Shown: positions 38,652 through 48,224 of the stretch, one piece after another
How the letters are laid out: every line of letters starts with the position of its first letter
Numbering within the stretch: the first letter of the stretch is position 1
NCBI RefSeq assembly: GCF_023806635.1
Contig: NZ_JAMTDQ010000029.1
Location: forward strand, 1-64,000
Reading direction: 5' to 3'
Length of the DNA stretch: 64,000 nt
DNA from: Accumulibacter sp.
GTDB taxonomy: Bacteria > Pseudomonadota > Gammaproteobacteria > Burkholderiales > Rhodocyclaceae
Position numbers and translations under genes: made by a program
Notes under the pieces: generated by a model
What the model was told of the DNA's origin: nothing
Database searches by the model: none
Seen by the model: only the letters and a program-made list of their open reading frames with translations

Positions 38652-38966
38652 ATGGCTTGCCTCAACGACACCTTTGAAGACGAACTCGCCGAGTTGAGTT
38701 CGGCGGAGGAATTCCTCGAGTACTTCGGCATCGACTTTTCCGTGCCGGTCGTGCAGGTCAATCGCCTGCACATCCTGCAGCGCTTTCACGACTATCTGGC
38801 CACGCAGGAGGCCGGCAAGGCGCCGGGCTATCTCGCCTACCGTCACTGGCTGGCGCGCGCCTACACCGACTTCGTCGGCTCCAGCGCGCAGGCCGAAAAG
38901 GTATTCGCCGTCTTCGAGAAGGCGGCAGGGTCGTCCTTCGTTCCCCTCTCCTCGCTGACGGACTGA
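38652..38966 (+). CDS. nifW: nitrogenase-protective protein NifW
   Basis: The 104-residue protein matches NifW: LAELSSAEEFLEYFGIDFSVPVVQVNRLHILQRFHDYL, then AYRHWLARAYTDFVGSSAQAEKVFAVF. NifW is reported to bind the MoFe protein and help its maturation or protect it from oxygen. The ATG follows GGAGAAAGG. It is the third gene of the nifV operon, 4 bases before nifZ. Confidence 0.93.
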   Translation: MACLNDTFEDELAELSSAEEFLEYFGIDFSVPVVQVNRLHILQRFHDYLATQEAGKAPGYLAYRHWLARAYTDFVGSSAQAEKVFAVFEKAAGSSFVPLSSLTD

Positions 38967-38970
38967 ACCG

Positions 38971-39432
38971 GTGTTGCCGCGCTGGGACCATGGCGATGCC
39001 GTACGACTGACGCGCAACGTGCGCAACGATGGCACGTTCCCGGGCGTGCCGACTGGCGAACTGCTGGTGCGACGCGGTCGCATCGGACATGTACGCGGCG
39101 TCGGCAGCTTTCTCCAGGAGCAGATCATCTACTGCGTGCATTTCCTCGCCGAGGGGCGCCTGGTCGGCTGTCGCGAGGACGAGTTGGTCGGCGTCGACGA
39201 GGCATGGATCGAGAGTCGTTTCGAGGTTCGCGAGCGGGTGCGCGCGCTGCGCCCGCTGGCCGTCGACCGGCAGATCCGCGTGCCGGCCGGCAGTCGCGGC
39301 GAGATTCTGGCGCTCGAGAGATGCGCCACCCTGGGCGTTGTCTATCGGACCCACTTCGACTGCTTCGCGGGCATCCCGCTATGGGTACCCGAGGCGGCGC
39401 TCGGCGAGTGGCGGAGGTCGGACCATGCCTGA
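38971..39432 (+). CDS. nifZ: nitrogen fixation protein NifZ
   Basis: The 153-residue protein has the NifZ domain (about residues 6-75): GDAVRLTRNVRNDGTFPGVPTGELLVRRGRIGHV and FLQEQIIYCVHFL. NifZ takes part in forming the second P-cluster of the MoFe protein. The C-terminal half is longer than the minimal domain and I do not recognise it. The start is GTG at 38971, 4 bases after nifW; it overlaps nifM by 8 bases. Confidence 0.9.
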   Translation: MLPRWDHGDAVRLTRNVRNDGTFPGVPTGELLVRRGRIGHVRGVGSFLQEQIIYCVHFLAEGRLVGCREDELVGVDEAWIESRFEVRERVRALRPLAVDRQIRVPAGSRGEILALERCATLGVVYRTHFDCFAGIPLWVPEAALGEWRRSDHA

Positions 39433-40294
39433 GGCGGTTGGCATCTACCGCTCGATCAAACTCGCCGTGCAGTTGTTCGGCAGGCCGCTGGAGTCTCTCA
39501 CGGCCCATGAGCTGCGCCGGGTTGCCCATGTCTCTGCCCGGCAGGAGGAGATCGAGGCGCTGATCCTGGAGACCCCGGAAGCGGCTCGCGTGATGCTGCC
39601 GGCAGCCTCGATCGACGTCAACCTGATGGCGATCCGTCGTCGATACGCTGACGACGGCGAATATCGAGCCGAACTCGCGCGGTTCGGCCTCGATGTGCCG
39701 TCGTTGCGCCAGGCGGTGGTGCGTGACCTGGTGGTCGAGGCGGTGCTGGAGAACGTTGCGGCGAGGTCGGTACCGATCAGCGATACCGATGTCGAGATCT
39801 ACTGGCACCTCAACCAGCATCGCTTTCGCCAGGGTGAGACGCGCCTGCTGCGACATCTGCTGGTCACCATCAACGAGGACCTGCCGGGCAGCGGGCGGCA
39901 GGCCGCGCGCGCGCGCATCGACGCCATTCGCGCGCGCCTCCTCAGCGAGCCGCAGCGCTTCGCCGAGCAGGCACTGAAGCATTCCGAATGCCCGAGCGCG
40001 CTTCATGGTGGCCTGCTTGGCAGTGTCCTGCGTGGCCACCTCTATCCACAACTCGATGCGGCAGCCTTTGCCCTCCCCGAGGGGGGGCTCTCCGAAGTAA
40101 TCGAAAGCGAACTCGGCTACCATTTGGTCCGCTGCGACGCCATCGACAATGAACGACGGCTGAACTTCGCCGACGCGCGCCAGACGATCCGGGAACATCT
40201 CGAAAGCCGACAGCGGGCCTGCTGCCAGAGCGAGTGGATCGAGGCGCTGCGCCGGCAGGCGTGCGTACGCTCACCTGTTGCCCATCGTCGGTGA
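39425..40294 (+). CDS. nifM: NifM, parvulin-type prolyl isomerase for NifH
   Basis: The 289-residue protein helps fold the nitrogenase Fe protein. An N-terminal helical part (about 1-135) is followed by a PpiC-like rotamase domain (about 135-235): RLLRHLLVTINEDL, KHSECPSALHGGLLGSVLRGHLYPQLDAAAFAL and EGGLSEVIESELGYHLVRC. The C-terminal helix is Gln/Arg-rich. It is the last gene of the nifV operon; the next nif genes are 10 kb away across the inserted island. Confidence 0.93.
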   Translation: MPEAVGIYRSIKLAVQLFGRPLESLTAHELRRVAHVSARQEEIEALILETPEAARVMLPAASIDVNLMAIRRRYADDGEYRAELARFGLDVPSLRQAVVRDLVVEAVLENVAARSVPISDTDVEIYWHLNQHRFRQGETRLLRHLLVTINEDLPGSGRQAARARIDAIRARLLSEPQRFAEQALKHSECPSALHGGLLGSVLRGHLYPQLDAAAFALPEGGLSEVIESELGYHLVRCDAIDNERRLNFADARQTIREHLESRQRACCQSEWIEALRRQACVRSPVAHRR

Positions 40295-40482
40295 ACATCG
40301 ACGCCGGCGTCACGGGCGCCTGGCAACACAGGCTGGCATCCGTTCGAATTCGACTGCCAACCAACGGCACGGGTCCGAGCCGGCCTGCCGCTGCTCTTCC
40401 GGATCTTCTCGCAACCGGATCGCAGCTTGACCGCCATGCGCCGCGGCCCATATACTCTGATGCCGTCGTTGGATTTCCTGCC

Positions 40483-40662
40483 GTGGTGAAACCAAACTAT
40501 CAGTTCGAGAAGCGTCAGCGAGAGCTGGAGAAAAAGCGTAAACAGGAGGAGAAGCGGCTGCGCGACCTCTCTGCCAGGACTCTGCCGGACGGCTCTCCCG
40601 GGCTGGACGCAGCCGCTCCGCCCGCATCGACCGCGGACGACGACACGGGCAAACCGGGCTGA
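40483..40662 (+). CDS. small conserved-looking charged protein
   Basis: The 59-residue product begins (GTG at 40483, or 40486) VKPNYQFEKRQRELEKKRKQ and continues with a very charged helix, then a Pro/Ala/Asp-rich tail. Short proteins with this start are common in betaproteobacteria; I know no function. It lies 188 bases after nifM and 13 before the helicase gene, so it may mark the old neighbour of the insertion point. The frame is open further upstream, but that part is unlike the family. Confidence 0.6.
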   Translation: MVKPNYQFEKRQRELEKKRKQEEKRLRDLSARTLPDGSPGLDAAAPPASTADDDTGKPG

Positions 40663-40675
40663 GGGGTGGCACCGG

Positions 40676-43567
40676 GTGGTCCTGCCCGTTGAGGTTAACC
40701 CGCCAGTGCTCTCTGCCTACCACACTAAGTACTTCGCCTACGAGTTGACCCGCCGTTGCCCGGTGGGGAGCGTCGAGAAGCTGGCTGGGGCGCTCGTGGA
40801 TGCGCAGGTAGACCTGAATCCGCATCAGGTCGATGCAGCCCTGTTTGCCTTCAACTCGCCGCTTTCGAGGGGGGCTCTCCTCGCCGACGAAGTGGGCCTG
40901 GGCAAGACCATCGAGGCGGGTTTGGTGCTTTCCCAGAAGTGGGCGGAGCGCAAGCGGCGCATCCTGGTCATTACCCCGTCCAACCTGCGCAAGCAGTGGT
41001 TTCAGGAACTGGCCGATAAATTCTTCCTGCCCTGCCGCATCCTCGAAGCCAAGCTCTACAACGCCGCAATTCGGCAAGGACAGTTCCGCCCCTTCGAGGT
41101 GCCCGAAATCGTCATCTGCTCCTATCAGTTCGCCAGGAACAAGGCCGGTGACGTGCAGGCCGTGCCGTGGGACCTGGTGGTGATCGACGAGGCCCACCGG
41201 CTGCGTAACGTCTACAAACCGTCGAACGTCATCGCGAACACGCTCAAGCTGGCTTTGGCCGGCAAGCACAAGCTGCTGCTCACGGCAACGCCCTTGCAGA
41301 ATTCCTTGCTGGAATTGTTCGCTCTGGTGAGCTTCATCGACGAACATGCCTTCGGCGACTTGAAGAGCTTCCGCGAACAGTTCGCCAACCGGAATCAGGA
41401 ACAGATGTTCCAGACGCTCAAGGCTCGCCTCAAGCCTGTCTGCCACCGCACCCTGCGCCGGCAGGTCACGGCTTACATCCCCTACACCGAGCGCCTGCCG
41501 CTGCTCGAGGAGTTCACGCCCGAGGACAGCGAAGACCAGCTCTACCATCTGGTCTCCGAGTACCTGCAACGGGACAACCTCGAGGCGCTGCCGGCCAGTC
41601 AGCGCAGCCTGATGACGCTGGTGCTGCGCAAGCTGCTGGCTTCTTCGACCTTCGCCATCGCGGGCGCGCTGACCGCGATTTCCAATCGCCTCAAGACCAA
41701 GCTGCGCAAGCAGGAGCCCGCCGAATCGCTGGAAGACGAGCTGGATCAGGATTACGAAGCGCTCGACGAAACTGCCGAGGAATGGACCGACGACGAGCCC
41801 GTTGAACTGCTTACCGCAGCCGACCGCCGGGCCGTTGAGCGGGAAATCGCCGACCTCGACACCTTTGCCCGACTGGCCTCATCCATCGAGCACAACGCCA
41901 AGGGCAAGGCGCTTCTCAAGGCGCTCAACATTGCTTTCGCCAAGGCGCAGGAGATCGGTGCCGAGGCGAAGGCCATCATCTTCACCGAATCGCGCCGCAC
42001 TCAGAGCTACTTGCTGCGCGTGTTGGCGGACAGTCCGTTTCGTGACGGCATCGTTCTCTTCAACGGTTCGAATACCGACGACGGCTCCAGACTGATCTAT
42101 AGCCGGTGGCTGGAGCGCCACCACGGCAGCGACCGCGTTACCGGCTCGCGCAGTGCCGACATGCGCTCGGCCCTGGTTGATTACTTCCGCGAGCAGGGCC
42201 GCATCATGATCGCCACCGAGGCGGGAGCCGAAGGCATCAACCTCCAGTTCTGTTCGTTGGTGGTGAATTACGACCTGCCCTGGAACCCGCAGCGCATCGA
42301 GCAGCGCATCGGCCGCTGCCATCGCTACGGGCAGAAGCACGATGTGGTGGTGGTGAATTTCCTTAACCGCAAGAATGCCGCCGATCAGCGCGTCTTCGAG
42401 TTGCTGTCGGAAAAGTTCCAACTTTTCGAAGGCGTCTTCGGTGCCAGCGACGAAGTGCTCGGCGCCATCGAATCTGGCGTCGATTTCGAGAAACGCATCG
42501 CGGCGATCTACCAGAACTGCCGCAAGCCCGAGGAGATCGCGACCGCCTTCAACCAGCTCCAGCTCGAACTGAGCCTGGAGATCAACGAGTCGATGACGCG
42601 CACGCGCCAGCAACTGCTGGAAGACTTCGACGACGAGGTACGCGAAAAACTCAAGGTGCGCGACGAAGCCTCGCGGACCTATCTCAACCGCTACGAACGC
42701 CTGCTGATGCAGCTCACGCGGCATGAACTGGAAGGCCAGGCCGAATTCCTGGGTGATGCCTCGTTTCGCCTGGCGGCTAGTCCTGTCCCGCAGCACGGCG
42801 CCGCCATCCCGCTGGGCCTGTATGAACTGCCGCGCCGTTCCGGCGAAGCCCATCTCTACCGTCTCAACCATCCGCTAGCCGAAGCTCTGATTGCAAATGC
42901 CAGGAGCCGCGACTTGCCGACTGCGGAGATTCATTTCGACTACGGCCAGCATGACGGCAAGGTCTCGTCCCTAGAGCCTTTGGTCGGCAAGACGGGCTGG
43001 CTGGAGCTTTCATCCTTTAGCGTGGAAGCGCTCGACCAGGCGGAAGATCATCTGATTTTCTCGGCCGTCACCGACGACGGCCAAACATTGGATGAAGAAG
43101 TCGCGCAGCGCCTGCTAACGCTGCCTTGCGCGTCCGCTCCTCGTTCTCTTGCGGTAGAGAACAAGGTTCAGGGCGCACTTGATACCGTTACCCAACATCG
43201 TCAGGCAACCATTCAAACCGTCATTGCAGAACGCAACGCCAGCTTCTTCGTGGCCGAAGCCGACAAGCTGGACGCCTGGGCCGATGACCTGAAGGTGGGA
43301 TTGGAACGCGAAATCAGAGAAATCGACCGCCAGATCAAGGACGCCCGTCGCGCTGCCACGACCGCCCTGACGCTGGAGGAAAAGCTAGCCGGGCAAAAGC
43401 AGATCAAGGCCCTCGAAGCCCAACGCAACCAGAAACGTCGTTCCCTGTTCGATGCGCAGGATCAGGTGGACAAGCAGCGTGAAGATTTGATTGCGGTCAT
43501 CGAAGGAAAGCTCAATCAGACCGCCACTCTGCAACAGTTGTTCATGCTGCGCTGGATACTGAACTGA
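40676..43567 (+). CDS. SNF2-family helicase-like ATPase of a defence-type operon
   Basis: The 963-residue protein is a superfamily 2 ATPase of the RapA/SNF2 kind. Walker A LLADEVGLGKTIEAGLVL (about residues 69-86), DEAH in VVIDEAHRLRNVYKPSN (about 171), TLRRQVTAYIPYTERLP, and the second motor half with ATEAGAEGINLQFCSLVVNYDLPWNPQRIEQRIGR are intact. A C-terminal coiled coil (about 850-940) precedes the end LQQLFMLRWILN. I know this family from restriction and phage-defence loci, where it may translocate on DNA. The GTG start at 40676 has GAGGGG upstream; a GTG at 40706 is an alternative. Four genes follow with gaps of -4 to 4 bases. Confidence 0.88.
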   Translation: MVLPVEVNPPVLSAYHTKYFAYELTRRCPVGSVEKLAGALVDAQVDLNPHQVDAALFAFNSPLSRGALLADEVGLGKTIEAGLVLSQKWAERKRRILVITPSNLRKQWFQELADKFFLPCRILEAKLYNAAIRQGQFRPFEVPEIVICSYQFARNKAGDVQAVPWDLVVIDEAHRLRNVYKPSNVIANTLKLALAGKHKLLLTATPLQNSLLELFALVSFIDEHAFGDLKSFREQFANRNQEQMFQTLKARLKPVCHRTLRRQVTAYIPYTERLPLLEEFTPEDSEDQLYHLVSEYLQRDNLEALPASQRSLMTLVLRKLLASSTFAIAGALTAISNRLKTKLRKQEPAESLEDELDQDYEALDETAEEWTDDEPVELLTAADRRAVEREIADLDTFARLASSIEHNAKGKALLKALNIAFAKAQEIGAEAKAIIFTESRRTQSYLLRVLADSPFRDGIVLFNGSNTDDGSRLIYSRWLERHHGSDRVTGSRSADMRSALVDYFREQGRIMIATEAGAEGINLQFCSLVVNYDLPWNPQRIEQRIGRCHRYGQKHDVVVVNFLNRKNAADQRVFELLSEKFQLFEGVFGASDEVLGAIESGVDFEKRIAAIYQNCRKPEEIATAFNQLQLELSLEINESMTRTRQQLLEDFDDEVREKLKVRDEASRTYLNRYERLLMQLTRHELEGQAEFLGDASFRLAASPVPQHGAAIPLGLYELPRRSGEAHLYRLNHPLAEALIANARSRDLPTAEIHFDYGQHDGKVSSLEPLVGKTGWLELSSFSVEALDQAEDHLIFSAVTDDGQTLDEEVAQRLLTLPCASAPRSLAVENKVQGALDTVTQHRQATIQTVIAERNASFFVAEADKLDAWADDLKVGLEREIREIDRQIKDARRAATTALTLEEKLAGQKQIKALEAQRNQKRRSLFDAQDQVDKQREDLIAVIEGKLNQTATLQQLFMLRWILN

Positions 43568-43571
43568 CACC

Positions 43572-45386
43572 ATGCCGACGCGGGACGAGAAAGTCGCCCA
43601 GATCGAAGCCGCACTGCGAGGCCGCTTCTTCGCCAACGTTCCGAAGGTTGTTAAGGCAGGGCGTGAGGGCTGGACTGAAGATCAGCATGATCTTGACCGA
43701 CTTTCGCGCGCATTGGCTGCCTACGCGCTGGTAGGTCGATGCGAGATTGACGATACGACGGCGGCGGGAGCCATCACGGATGGCAGCGACGACGGTGGAA
43801 TCGACGCCTTGTATTTCGACCGCACAGGCAACCGCCTGGTCCTGGTCCAGTCCAAGTTCAAGCGCACAGGCACTGCGCCGGCACAGGAGGAAGTTCTCAA
43901 GACCATCAACGGCGTCAAGGCGCTCCGGGCGAGGCAATTCAACAACTTCAACCTGGCCATCCGCAACCGGCTGGACGAGATCGAGGAAGCATTCGATACG
44001 CCAGGCGTAAGGCTCGAAGTGCTCCTGGTTTTTCTGGGGGATGCGATCGGACCGCATGCCACGGACGACCTGAATGCCTATCGGGATGAGCTGAACCAGT
44101 TCACGCAGGTGATGGACTGGCAGGCAACTGGGCTTGAGCCGGTCTTCGGATGGCTGATTGCGGAACAAGCGCCGGCGGCGGTCGATGACCAGATCACGCT
44201 TGAAAACTGGTCCGGCATCACCACTCCGCGCAAGGCGTTCTATGGCCAGATCAGCGCGGCGGCGCTGGCCAAACTTGTCGAAGACAACGGCAAGGCATTG
44301 TTCGAGCGCAATATCCGCCACTATCTGGGATCGGTCGGCGTCAATACAGCGATCGAAAAGACGGTGCGCACCCGCCCCGGTGATTTCTTCTATCTCAACA
44401 ACGGCATCACCGCCGTGGCCGAGACCATTACGCCGGCGGCGGGGACCAGCCAGAGGTGCGCCTTCGGCTTCAAGAAACTTTCCATCGTCAATGGTGCGCA
44501 GACCGCAGGCGCGATCTTCAACGCGACATTGGCCGGAAACGTTTCCCCCGATGCCAAGTTGCTGGTGACCCTCATCGAGATCGGCAACGGTGCCGACGAC
44601 ATCGGCCTGAAGATCACCCGCGCGCGCAATCACCAGAACGTGGTGCGCGGCGTCGATTTTGCCGCTCTCGATCCGAACCAGGAGCGCCTTCGTCAGGAGT
44701 TGGCGGCGGCCGGCATCACTTATTTCTACCGGCCGTCGGCGGAAGCGCGTGCCAGGCGGGAAGATGCCTTCACGCTGGAGGAGGCAGCCGTCGCCATGGC
44801 CTGCCTGGCCTTCAAGGTCAGGAGCGCCGCCGAGTTGCTTCAGCACCCCAGGCCGATTAACGCCGTTGATTTCGTGGTTACGGCCAAGAAGGAGATCGGC
44901 AGACTCTGGGAGCAGGACGGGACGCTTTACGGCCAGTTGTTCCCGGCGACCTTGTCGGGAGTGCGCGCCTGCCGGCTGGTACGCATCTACCGCTTCATTG
45001 ACCGCATCCTGGCGGACACCGAGCGCTCAGAAAATAGTTACTACCGCCGCATGTTCTTTCGGCATGGCCGCTACTTCATCATGGCGTTCGTCGCGCTACG
45101 ATCTGGGGATGTCATGAGCAAATCTCAGCTTGAGATTACAGCGGCGGATGAGACACTCCTTTCGCAGCGCACCAACGAGCTTTCCGAGCTGATCTACTCG
45201 GCGACAGAACCGCTACAGACGCTCAAGGGATACTTGGCCATCTTCCGAAATCTCACTGACGCTCAGCCACTGGCAGCTAGCGTGCTACAACGATTGGCGG
45301 AGGACGACGCGCGGCGACTGGCCACACAGCAGCTACAAGGTGCCCCTCAAGGCGTCCAGGCAGCGGATACTGAAAAGAGAAACTGA
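43572..45386 (+). CDS. AIPR-family abortive-infection protein with nuclease motif
   Basis: The 604-residue protein carries the AIPR domain (PF10592), first noted in abortive phage infection: ALFERNIRHYLGSVGVNTAIEKTV, FFYLNNGITAVAETI, KLSIVNGAQTAGAIFN and TRARNHQNVVRGVDFAALDP. Its N-terminal region has DGSDDGGIDALYF followed by LVLVQSKFKR (Asp78, Gln93 and Lys95), the D-QxK version of the PD-(D/E)XK nuclease core. It is therefore a likely DNA-cutting effector; this is inference from motifs. It lies 4 bases after the helicase and directly abuts the methyltransferase. Confidence 0.85.
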   Translation: MPTRDEKVAQIEAALRGRFFANVPKVVKAGREGWTEDQHDLDRLSRALAAYALVGRCEIDDTTAAGAITDGSDDGGIDALYFDRTGNRLVLVQSKFKRTGTAPAQEEVLKTINGVKALRARQFNNFNLAIRNRLDEIEEAFDTPGVRLEVLLVFLGDAIGPHATDDLNAYRDELNQFTQVMDWQATGLEPVFGWLIAEQAPAAVDDQITLENWSGITTPRKAFYGQISAAALAKLVEDNGKALFERNIRHYLGSVGVNTAIEKTVRTRPGDFFYLNNGITAVAETITPAAGTSQRCAFGFKKLSIVNGAQTAGAIFNATLAGNVSPDAKLLVTLIEIGNGADDIGLKITRARNHQNVVRGVDFAALDPNQERLRQELAAAGITYFYRPSAEARARREDAFTLEEAAVAMACLAFKVRSAAELLQHPRPINAVDFVVTAKKEIGRLWEQDGTLYGQLFPATLSGVRACRLVRIYRFIDRILADTERSENSYYRRMFFRHGRYFIMAFVALRSGDVMSKSQLEITAADETLLSQRTNELSELIYSATEPLQTLKGYLAIFRNLTDAQPLAASVLQRLAEDDARRLATQQLQGAPQGVQAADTEKRN

Positions 45387-47015
45387 ATGACCTCGAAGCA
45401 AAAACTCGAACTCACCTGGATCGGTAAAGAAAACCGACCGAAGCTGGAGCCGCGCATCCTGCTGGAAGACCCGACGAAGAGTTACCACGCCAGGCACCGT
45501 GGCGCCAGCGCCGACTTGTTCGACAATCGGCTGATCTTCGGCGACAACCTGCTGGCGCTGAAGGCGCTGGAGGGGGAGTTTTCCGGCAAGGTGAAATGCG
45601 TCTTCATCGACCCGCCCTACAACACCGGCAGCGCCTTCACCCATTACGACGATGGCGTGGAGCATTCCATCTGGCTGTCGCTGATGCGCGACCGGCTGGA
45701 GATCATCCGACGGCTGCTGTCCGACGATGGTTCGCTGTGGATCACCATCGACGACAACGAGGCGCACTATCTCAAGGTGCTGTGCGATGAGATGTTTGGG
45801 CGGGCAAACTACAAAACGACTGTCACGTGGCAGCGCAAGTACAGCGTCAGCAATAACTTCCAAGGTATCGCAACAATCTGCGACTTTGTTCTCGTCTATT
45901 CCAAAAGTGAGAAGTTTCAAAATAATCTGCTTCCTCGAAGCGAAGAGTCTGCCGCGCGGTACAGCAATCCAGATAAAGATCCGCGTGGGCCATGGAAAGC
46001 TGTTGACTACTTGAACCAAGTAACGCCGGAAAAGCGTCGAAATCTTTGCTACGACATCGTCAATCCCAATACGGGTGATGTTGTGAAAAACACCAAGAAA
46101 GCTTGGAAGTACGACCCGGAGACGCATAGTCGTCATGTCGATGAGAACCGCATCTGGTGGGGGCGTGATGGACGTAATACGGTGCCAGCGCTAAAGCTGT
46201 TTCTCTCCGAGGTACGGGACGGGATGACACCGCACAACTGGTGGCCCCACGAGGAGGTTGGACACACCGACGAGGCGAAGAAGGAAATGATTGGCTTGTA
46301 TGGTGCGCGCGATGTTTTCGATACGCCCAAGCCAGAGCGATTGCTGCAACGCATACTTGAAATAGCCACCAACCCCGGCGATCTTGTCCTCGACTCTTTC
46401 GCCGGTTCCGGCACCACCGGCGCCGTCGCTCACAAGATGGGCCGGCGCTGGATCATGGTCGAACTGGGCGAGCACTGCCACACCCACATCATCCCGCGTC
46501 TGCAAAAGGTCATCGACGGCGAAGACCAGGCCGGGATCAGCAAGGCGGTGACCTGGAAGGGCGGCGGCGGCTTCCGCTACTACCGCCTGGCGCCCTCACT
46601 GCTGGAAAAGGACAAGTGGGGCAACTGGGTCATCAATCACGACTACAACGCCGCCATGCTGGCCGAGGCGCTGTGCAAGCTCGAGGGCTTCACCTATGCG
46701 CCCTCCGATGCGGTGTATTGGCAGCACGGCCGTTCCACCGAGCGCGACTTCGTGTACGTGACCACGGCCAGCCTGACCCACGAGCAATTGCAGCAGATCT
46801 CCGACGAAGTGGGGCCGGATCGCTCGCTGTTGGTCCTCTGCACTGCCTTCCGCGCCAAGGCGGATGCGTATCCCAACTTGACGGTGAAGAAGATTCCCAA
46901 GCAGGTGCTGTCGCGCTGCGAATGGGGCCATGACGATTATTCCTTGCAGGTGGAGAACCTCCCCAAGGAGCCGCCCAAGCCGGGACAACAGATGCTTTTT
47001 GGCGAGGAGGGTTGA
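45387..47015 (+). CDS. site-specific DNA methyltransferase (type III Mod-like, beta class)
   Basis: The 542-residue enzyme has motif IV DPPYNTG (residues 75-81) ahead of motif I DSFAGSGTTG (336-345), the order of beta-class N6-adenine or N4-cytosine methyltransferases such as type III Mod subunits. LIFGDNLLALKAL precedes motif IV. The stretch between (about residues 140-320) should hold the target recognition domain and is visibly richer in A/T than its flanks, hinting at domain exchange. The enzyme would mark host DNA. The start directly abuts the AIPR stop codon. Confidence 0.92.
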   Translation: MTSKQKLELTWIGKENRPKLEPRILLEDPTKSYHARHRGASADLFDNRLIFGDNLLALKALEGEFSGKVKCVFIDPPYNTGSAFTHYDDGVEHSIWLSLMRDRLEIIRRLLSDDGSLWITIDDNEAHYLKVLCDEMFGRANYKTTVTWQRKYSVSNNFQGIATICDFVLVYSKSEKFQNNLLPRSEESAARYSNPDKDPRGPWKAVDYLNQVTPEKRRNLCYDIVNPNTGDVVKNTKKAWKYDPETHSRHVDENRIWWGRDGRNTVPALKLFLSEVRDGMTPHNWWPHEEVGHTDEAKKEMIGLYGARDVFDTPKPERLLQRILEIATNPGDLVLDSFAGSGTTGAVAHKMGRRWIMVELGEHCHTHIIPRLQKVIDGEDQAGISKAVTWKGGGGFRYYRLAPSLLEKDKWGNWVINHDYNAAMLAEALCKLEGFTYAPSDAVYWQHGRSTERDFVYVTTASLTHEQLQQISDEVGPDRSLLVLCTAFRAKADAYPNLTVKKIPKQVLSRCEWGHDDYSLQVENLPKEPPKPGQQMLFGEEG

Positions 47016-47018
47016 CTC

Positions 47019-48224
47019 GTGGCTACCCCGAAGCGAACCAAGGACACGCCCAGCGCCGTGGCGAGGAACGATACGAGCACGGCTGAGCTGCTCGCGGCTA
47101 TTCGCGACATTTGGGAATCGGCGCGCTTGCAGGCAGCACGATCCGTCAATTCGGCGTTGGTGCAGGCCAACTGGCTGATCGGCCGGCAGGTCGTCGAGGC
47201 CGAACAGAAGGGAAAATCGCGCGCGGCCTACAGCAGCCGCCTGCTGAAAACATTGTCCGAAACCTTGGAGAAGGACTATGGTAATGGTTTTTCCGTCAGT
47301 TCGTTGCAATATATGCGGGCCTTTTACCTTGGCTATCCGGCATTGCTGGGTATTCAACACGCGGCGGGTGTTGGATCGGAAATACAACACGCGGTGCGTG
47401 TTGAATCGGCAGGAGGAAGCCCTGAGGCGAAAAGTCACGCACTGTGTGACCTTCCCGTGTCGGCCACTGAGGCTGACTGGCAGCCGGGCCGCCTGCATGC
47501 CGGGCTATCGTGGACCCATTACCGGACCCTGCTGAAGGTACGGCGCCAGGAAGCGCGCGACTTCTACGAAATCGAGGCAATCCGTAACGGTTGGTCGGCA
47601 CGGCAACTTGAACGGCAGATCAACACCTTCCTCTTCGATCGCCTGCTCAAGAGTCGTGACAAGGCTGGCGTCCTGGCACTGGCCAACGAGGGGCTGGTAA
47701 CAACGCGCCCAACGGACGCCATAAAGGACCCCTATGTGCTGGAGTTTCTCGACTTGCCCGAGTCGCATCGTCTCGTCGAATCCCGCGTCGAGGAAGCGTT
47801 GATTTCACGCTTGCAGGACTTCCTGCTGGAGCTGGGCAGCGGCTTCGCCTTTATTGGCCGGCAGGTGCGGCTGACGCTGGAGGGCGACCATTTCTATCCC
47901 GACCTGGTCTTCTATCACGCGAAACTGAAGTGCTACGTGGTGATCGACCTCAAGGTCGAAAAGCTGACCCACGGCGACTTGGGTCAAATGCAGATGTACG
48001 TCAACTATTACGACCGCGAGATTGCCGAGCCAGGGGATCAGCCGACCATCGGATTGATTCTCTGCGCGGACAAGAACGAGGCGATGGTGCGTTACGTGCT
48101 GGACGAAAAGGCAAAGCAGATCTTTGCCAGCCGCTACCAGTTCCAATTGCCCAGCGAAGACGTATTGCGCGCTGAAATCAAACGCGAGATGGAAGAACTC
48201 GATTCCGGGAGCGCGCAGTCATGA
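47019..48224 (+). CDS. DUF1016/YhcG-family PD-(D/E)XK nuclease-like protein
   Basis: The 401-residue protein has the DUF1016 N-terminal helical domain (ARSVNSALVQANWLIGRQVVEAEQKGKSRAAY, FSVSSLQYMRAFYLGYP), then LSWTHYRTLLKVRRQEARDFYEIEAIRNGWSARQLERQI, and a C-terminal nuclease domain: FYPDLVFYHAKLKCYVVIDLKVEKLTHGDLGQMQMYVNYYD with Asp and Asp-x-Lys. Between the domains lies an insert (about residues 111-160) encoded by palindromic DNA. YhcG-like proteins are linked with restriction loci, but their action is unclear. It starts with GTG 3 bases after the methyltransferase gene and overlaps the next gene by 4 bases. Confidence 0.88.
   Translation: MATPKRTKDTPSAVARNDTSTAELLAAIRDIWESARLQAARSVNSALVQANWLIGRQVVEAEQKGKSRAAYSSRLLKTLSETLEKDYGNGFSVSSLQYMRAFYLGYPALLGIQHAAGVGSEIQHAVRVESAGGSPEAKSHALCDLPVSATEADWQPGRLHAGLSWTHYRTLLKVRRQEARDFYEIEAIRNGWSARQLERQINTFLFDRLLKSRDKAGVLALANEGLVTTRPTDAIKDPYVLEFLDLPESHRLVESRVEEALISRLQDFLLELGSGFAFIGRQVRLTLEGDHFYPDLVFYHAKLKCYVVIDLKVEKLTHGDLGQMQMYVNYYDREIAEPGDQPTIGLILCADKNEAMVRYVLDEKAKQIFASRYQFQLPSEDVLRAEIKREMEELDSGSAQS
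47353..47450. repeat. three palindromes inside the DUF1016 gene
   Basis: Within the interdomain insert three inverted repeats follow each other: CAACAC...GTGTTG (47355-47373), CAACAC...GTGTTG (47385-47403) and GTCACGCACTGTGTGAC (47434-47450). The first two are near copies of one unit (ATTCAACACGCGG / GCGTGTTGAAT), so together they form a larger mirror. The reading frame stays open through all of them. Confidence 0.6.
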
